DNA from: Paenibacillus psychroresistens
GTDB lineage: Bacteria > Bacillota > Bacilli > Paenibacillales > NBRC-103111
Length of the DNA: 64,000 nucleotides
Reading direction: 5' to 3'
Assembly: GCF_009728935.1 (NCBI RefSeq)
Contig: NZ_CP034235.1
Coordinates: 5,717,501-5,781,500 of the forward strand
A model generated the notes under the pieces. That model saw only the letters and a list, made by a program, of their open reading frames with translations. It was not told the DNA's origin and searched no databases. A program made the translations under genes and the position numbers. Shown here piece after piece: positions 60,883 to 64,000 of this stretch; within the stretch, counting starts at the first letter, position 1; each line of letters begins with the position of its first letter.

Positions 60883-61596
60883 CTAGATCAAGAAGTGACG
60901 AATGAATACATAAAAAACAAGGACGAAAGTAAGCAAAATAAACCCACCTTCAACGATAGAACCCATCCAAGTCCCCGTACTCATAAGATTTAACTTTAAA
61001 CGCCATTTGAACGGAGGAAGCGGTCGAATCCCTCGATTTGTTAGCGAATCTGCAAGCAGATGAAGTAAATAAGAAAGGCCTCCGGCAATCCATAGAGTAC
61101 TTTCGTAGCCTGAAGTTGAGAAGTAAAGTAATCCAGACCAACCAATAACTCCGTATAACGTATGGGTCAACCCACGGTGTGGCAGTACCGCACAAATGAT
61201 TAACAAACTTCCAATAATGTAATTCCACGGAGTGAAAGTGTCGCCAAAAATTATAAGACCTACACCGATTAGCACCATCACCAATTTACGAAGAGAACGT
61301 GTTGGCATGAATGATACAACACCTACAAGCACTGCAAGCACCGTATTCCAAGGGGCGATCGCTTGAACGAAGAAGTACAAAAGCACACCTAGACAAAAAA
61401 GGGCAAGCTGGAGTAATCGAAGGATGCGAGTCGGAAGAGTACGGGATAAAAGCAGAGCATTGGGCTCGTCAATATCTGGAAGTAGCGCACTAATAGCCGT
61501 AATAGCAACTATCGGTAGTGTAATCTTTTCATCAGCCAAGCTTACAACACTCAGTGTAATTCCCGTGCTAATTATCAAATGTGTTTTCCCCATCAT
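60883..61596 (-). CDS. Membrane-bound metal-dependent hydrolase, YdjM family
   Basis: 237 residues from ATG 61596 (GGAG 9 nt upstream). Metal ligands in MGKTHLIIS, SALLPDIDEPNA, LPHRGLTHTL and LLHLLADSLTNRGIRPLPPF are the YdjM/DUF457 pattern; about six helices. Proposed membrane hydrolase of unknown substrate; in some bacteria under LexA control, of which I see no box here. Monocistronic. Confidence 0.85.
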   Translation of the reverse strand: MMGKTHLIISTGITLSVVSLADEKITLPIVAITAISALLPDIDEPNALLLSRTLPTRILRLLQLALFCLGVLLYFFVQAIAPWNTVLAVLVGVVSFMPTRSLRKLVMVLIGVGLIIFGDTFTPWNYIIGSLLIICAVLPHRGLTHTLYGVIGWSGLLYFSTSGYESTLWIAGGLSYLLHLLADSLTNRGIRPLPPFKWRLKLNLMSTGTWMGSIVEGGFILLTFVLVFYVFIRHFLI

Positions 61597-61686
61597 AGTG
61601 GCCAACTCCTATCTTGATGTAGTGGGGATATTATTCTGTATCTCTTTCTTTTGGTCTTCCACTATATCATAATGTTCTAATGTCGT

Positions 61687-62904
61687 TTATTTAACTCGGA
61701 TAAAATCTGCAAAATCAACCACCCCCAAATGAACTTTTTGTGACTGAAGATACTGACTCATCATAAAAAAATCGCACTCCACTTGGCCAAAATGGCTTAT
61801 GGAATGCGATCTTATATATATTTTCAGAAATCCGTCGGAGATATCTAAATTAATCTCGACCTGGAAACTATCATATTCTGCGCGAGTACTTCGACCATTC
61901 TGAAACTGTATAATCGTGCTTCCATTGTTAGAAGGTAGAAGCGTATCTCTAATCGATATCTTTACTATACAGCTTTGATCATTAAAGTTATGGTTGCTGA
62001 GATCCTCAAAAATACCTTGAACATTAATGATTCTGTACATCATGCCAATTCCATCTACATTGGTTTCAAGTGGGAGGGAGTTCAATCCGTTGGTCGGGTC
62101 TGTAAATAAAAAATGAGCTTGCTCCAAATGGCTTCGAAAGATTATTCGATTGATTTGATCGGACTGAGCATTTAGAAAGGTGCACAATTCTGAGAGCGCC
62201 TCTCTTGTTTCAAAGATAATCTCCTCAACGATCAGGTCCTTCGCTTGGAAATCAAAAACGATATATCCATGAATTACGTCGTCTTTTTTGTATGCTACAA
62301 TCCGTTTCTGTGAGCCGAATATATCTTGCAATCCAAACCACGTTTGATTCAGAAAACCATGTGTTTTCGCTTGAAATCTCTTATAACAATCTATGAATAG
62401 CTGTTTATCCTCCACATTTAGATGGACCAAATTCTCTCTTGAAGAACCTTTTGGAAAGCTTGCAGGCAATACTCTAAATTCATGTATTTTAGTACCATAA
62501 CCAAAGCCCATTTTCTTATAAAAATCAACGTTAAAGGGAGATAAAACGACCATATTCTTGCCTTTCCCCAAGATCAGCTCCATGAAATAAAGCATCATAT
62601 TTCTACAAACCTTTTCCTTCTTGTGGAGCAAATCGACATGGATCATCCCTACTCCGCCTACTTCAATGAGAGATGAGCACAATAGGTTCATTCGAAAATC
62701 GATAATAGCCATGCCACCTAGAAGAATCTCATCTCTAAAAAGACCATAATAACCAAAATCGTTATATTCATCCAAGATTGTTTCAAACCATTGAACTCTG
62801 CCTGCTTTATAATCTCTCGAATGGCCCTCACCAGACGCAGTTACAACAATCTCCCAAAAGTCATTTAAATCTTGCTTGGTTAATTTCCTGACGATTTCAG
62901 TCAT
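61687..62904 (-). CDS. Eis-like GNAT acetyltransferase
   Basis: 405 residues: an N-terminal GNAT fold (GLFRDEILLGGMAIIDFRMN, GGVGMIHVDLLHKKEKVCRN acetyl-CoA region, FYKKMGFGYGTKIHEF), a second GNAT-like domain (about 150-285) and a C-terminal sterol-carrier-like domain (VKISIRDTLLPSNN, FQNGRSTRAEYDSFQVEINL). This three-part arrangement is that of Eis-type acetyltransferases, which modify amines such as aminoglycosides or proteins. Substrate unknown. Confidence 0.83.
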   Translation of the reverse strand: MTEIVRKLTKQDLNDFWEIVVTASGEGHSRDYKAGRVQWFETILDEYNDFGYYGLFRDEILLGGMAIIDFRMNLLCSSLIEVGGVGMIHVDLLHKKEKVCRNMMLYFMELILGKGKNMVVLSPFNVDFYKKMGFGYGTKIHEFRVLPASFPKGSSRENLVHLNVEDKQLFIDCYKRFQAKTHGFLNQTWFGLQDIFGSQKRIVAYKKDDVIHGYIVFDFQAKDLIVEEIIFETREALSELCTFLNAQSDQINRIIFRSHLEQAHFLFTDPTNGLNSLPLETNVDGIGMMYRIINVQGIFEDLSNHNFNDQSCIVKISIRDTLLPSNNGSTIIQFQNGRSTRAEYDSFQVEINLDISDGFLKIYIRSHSISHFGQVECDFFMMSQYLQSQKVHLGVVDFADFIRVK

Positions 62905-62994
62905 TTTTATCAGCCTCCAACCGAAATCATTTCAGACTTACCTATGTAATAATATTCCAACATCAGTTATAGTAAAAAATTATTACGACATCTT

Positions 62995-63503
62995 TTATAG
63001 CGGCTTTTGAAATTTCAATTGAGCTAAGCTCTTGCCCCTAATGATTTCTCTTTCTGTGCCATCAAAAATAAAACCTTCGTTTTTATAAAATTTTATTGCT
63101 TTTACATTTTCTTTCAGAACCCTAGAAATACATTGGCATAACCAAGCTCATTAATTCTGTCCATACCCCAATTCAGAAAGAGCTTACCAAACCCACTCCC
63201 CCAGTAATCCTTCATCAAATAAATCGCTAAGATTTCAGCGCTATTTTCAGGTAAATCCGCTTCTCCTTGGAAATCGAATATCAATAGACCGATAGCCTTC
63301 TCATCCAATGACATAATCGCTATTTTTTGCTTATCTTCACTTAAGGATTTTCGAAAATATTGATCTCTTTCATTCAAAGAAACCTGATCTAAAAATTCAT
63401 CTGGAATTATCCCTACATATGCTTTGCGATATGATTCTGAATAGACATAGGCAAGATCGTGGATATCATCCATCTGCGCCCAGCGTATGATATTTTGAGT
63501 CAT
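62995..63503 (-). pseudogene. GNAT acetyltransferase with single-base frameshift
   Basis: Starts ATG 63503. The frame reads 129 residues through the acetyl-CoA loop (KDYWGSGFGKLFLNWGMDRI) to FLGF and stops at 63114. In the neighbouring frame from 63120 the sequence continues at once as VLKENVKAIKFYKNEGFIFD and on to a stop at 62995, the usual C-terminal end of GNATs. The junction reads CTAGGGTTCTG where CTATGGGTTCTG (L-W-V-L) is expected, so one base appears deleted. The whole would be about 169 residues. Could be inactivated or a sequence error. Overlaps the upstream gene by ATGA. Confidence 0.8.
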
Positions 63504-63835
63504 ATGATTTTCTCCTTATTAAAATCAATACGGTACTTTTTCTCTAAATCGGATAACTTATTTGGATCAATTCTCAGTATATTAGTCGGTGAATAGACCA
63601 AGAACTCCCTATCCTGTTCAATAATTTGTTTCTGTTTAAGCTCTTTTACTTTTTGTAACACAGCTTCGTCCACCTGCATATCTTTCAATTCAGCTTCAGG
63701 CAAAATCTGCAATGGAATAAAATGCTCTATTCGATTAAATTTACCGCTGTTTTCGCGATAAGTTATAGTGATGATAATCGTTTTTCCCCCAATCATAACC
63801 AGTTCAACGTGTAAATAATTCAAAGATAATATCAT
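63500..63835 (-). CDS. Hypothetical protein
   Basis: 111 residues from 63835; the start is uncertain, since ATG 63796 gives a neater N-terminus (MIGGKTIIITITYRENS) and neither has a clear site. Beta-rich N-terminus, then a helix (ELKDMQVDEAVLQKVKELKQ). No family recognised. Overlaps the GNAT pseudogene by 4 nt and may be its translational partner. The right edge upstream contains only short broken frames. Confidence 0.45.
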   Translation of the reverse strand: MILSLNYLHVELVMIGGKTIIITITYRENSGKFNRIEHFIPLQILPEAELKDMQVDEAVLQKVKELKQKQIIEQDREFLVYSPTNILRIDPNKLSDLEKKYRIDFNKEKII

Positions 63836-63882
63836 TTACAATTGACGGATCTGGAATCTGAATTTCATTAGCTTCATTCTCA

Positions 63883-63999
63883 TCATGGATTTGTTTCTCC
63901 CTTCATCATTTGGGATATTGTTTCAATCATTTTTCCACGGAGTTCGGTTGATTTTCGCGGACTCATCGAAATAATTACATCTTCGTTGATAACGTAGTT
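63883..63999 (-). pseudogene. Possible Uma2-like endonuclease remnant at right edge
   Basis: An open frame entering from the right edge encodes NYVINEDVIISMSPRKSTEL then RGKMIETISQMMKGE and stops at 63883. The V-I-N-x-(D/E)-x-x-x-MSP-x-x-S pattern resembles the start of Uma2/DUF820 proteins. A second frame continues in KQIHDENEANEIQIPDPSIV, suggesting a frameshifted remnant. Weak call, given only 39 codons. Confidence 0.3.
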
Positions 64000-64000
64000 T

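Overview
The window looks like chromosome of an endospore-forming, Gram-positive Paenibacillaceae-type bacterium (Paenibacillus or a close relative). Evidence: two CotF-like coat proteins and an H-type small acid-soluble spore protein; a SigI/RsgI pair; an ilv-leu operon behind a leucine T-box; infC-rpmI-rplT behind an L20 leader with an AUU start; YtqA/YtqB homologues; an S-layer-homology protein; strong GGAGG ribosome binding sites with frequent TTG/GTG starts; and many intrinsic terminators. I found no tRNA, rRNA, CRISPR array, insertion sequence or prophage.

Layout. 1-6.1 kb: two large secreted beta-helix polysaccharide-active proteins sharing repeated carbohydrate-binding modules; the first runs off the left edge. 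6.3-17.6 kb: mixed single genes (thioredoxin-reductase-like flavoprotein, lipoprotein, methyltransferase, DUF3231 protein, two aldo/keto reductases, AraC regulator, YuiH-like molybdoprotein, coat proteins, dehydrogenase, leucyl aminopeptidase). 17.8-21.9 kb: sigI-rsgI with a good candidate autoregulatory SigI promoter, then small conserved genes. 22-33 kb: peroxiredoxin with Fur/PerR-type boxes, leuB, an aminotransferase, an SLH protein, and leuA-ilvC-ilvH-ilvB read leftwards from a T-box with a CUC (Leu) specifier. 33-37.3 kb: infC-rpmI-rplT, a membrane glycosyltransferase, a four-repeat Pho-box-like array between it and a PAP2 phosphatase, and trmB. 37.4-42 kb: a WGxxGxxG-tail protein, the mnmL/mnmM-like tRNA modification pair, a B12-binding radical SAM protein and an SRPBCC protein with a two-site operator. 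42-50 kb: a fused ABC permease, a formate-dehydrogenase-like locus (DUF2294, fdh alpha, fdhD), an MFS protein and an APH-type kinase. 50-55.2 kb: a same-strand polysaccharide/ester catabolic operon in which two adjacent genes each carry one in-frame nonsense codon. 55.3-64 kb: amidase, ABC-2 export operon, VOC protein, sspH, YdjM-like protein, acetyltransferases (one frameshifted) and a degraded right edge.

How the genes work together. Branched-chain amino acid synthesis is coupled to leucyl-tRNA charging by the T-box, but leuB lies 4 kb beyond leuA in a separate unit and leuCD are not in the window. The formate dehydrogenase alpha subunit and its sulfurtransferase FdhD overlap by ATGA. The secreted enzymes at the left edge and the decaying catabolic operon at 50-55 kb fit a plant- or soil-polysaccharide lifestyle. 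The most noteworthy signals are the paired nonsense codons at 52562 and 55053, the Pho-box array at 35909-35947, the SigI promoter at 20240-20268, the dyad operator at 41558-41599, and the single-chain ABC permease with degenerate EAA loops. No clearly new multi-gene system was identified.
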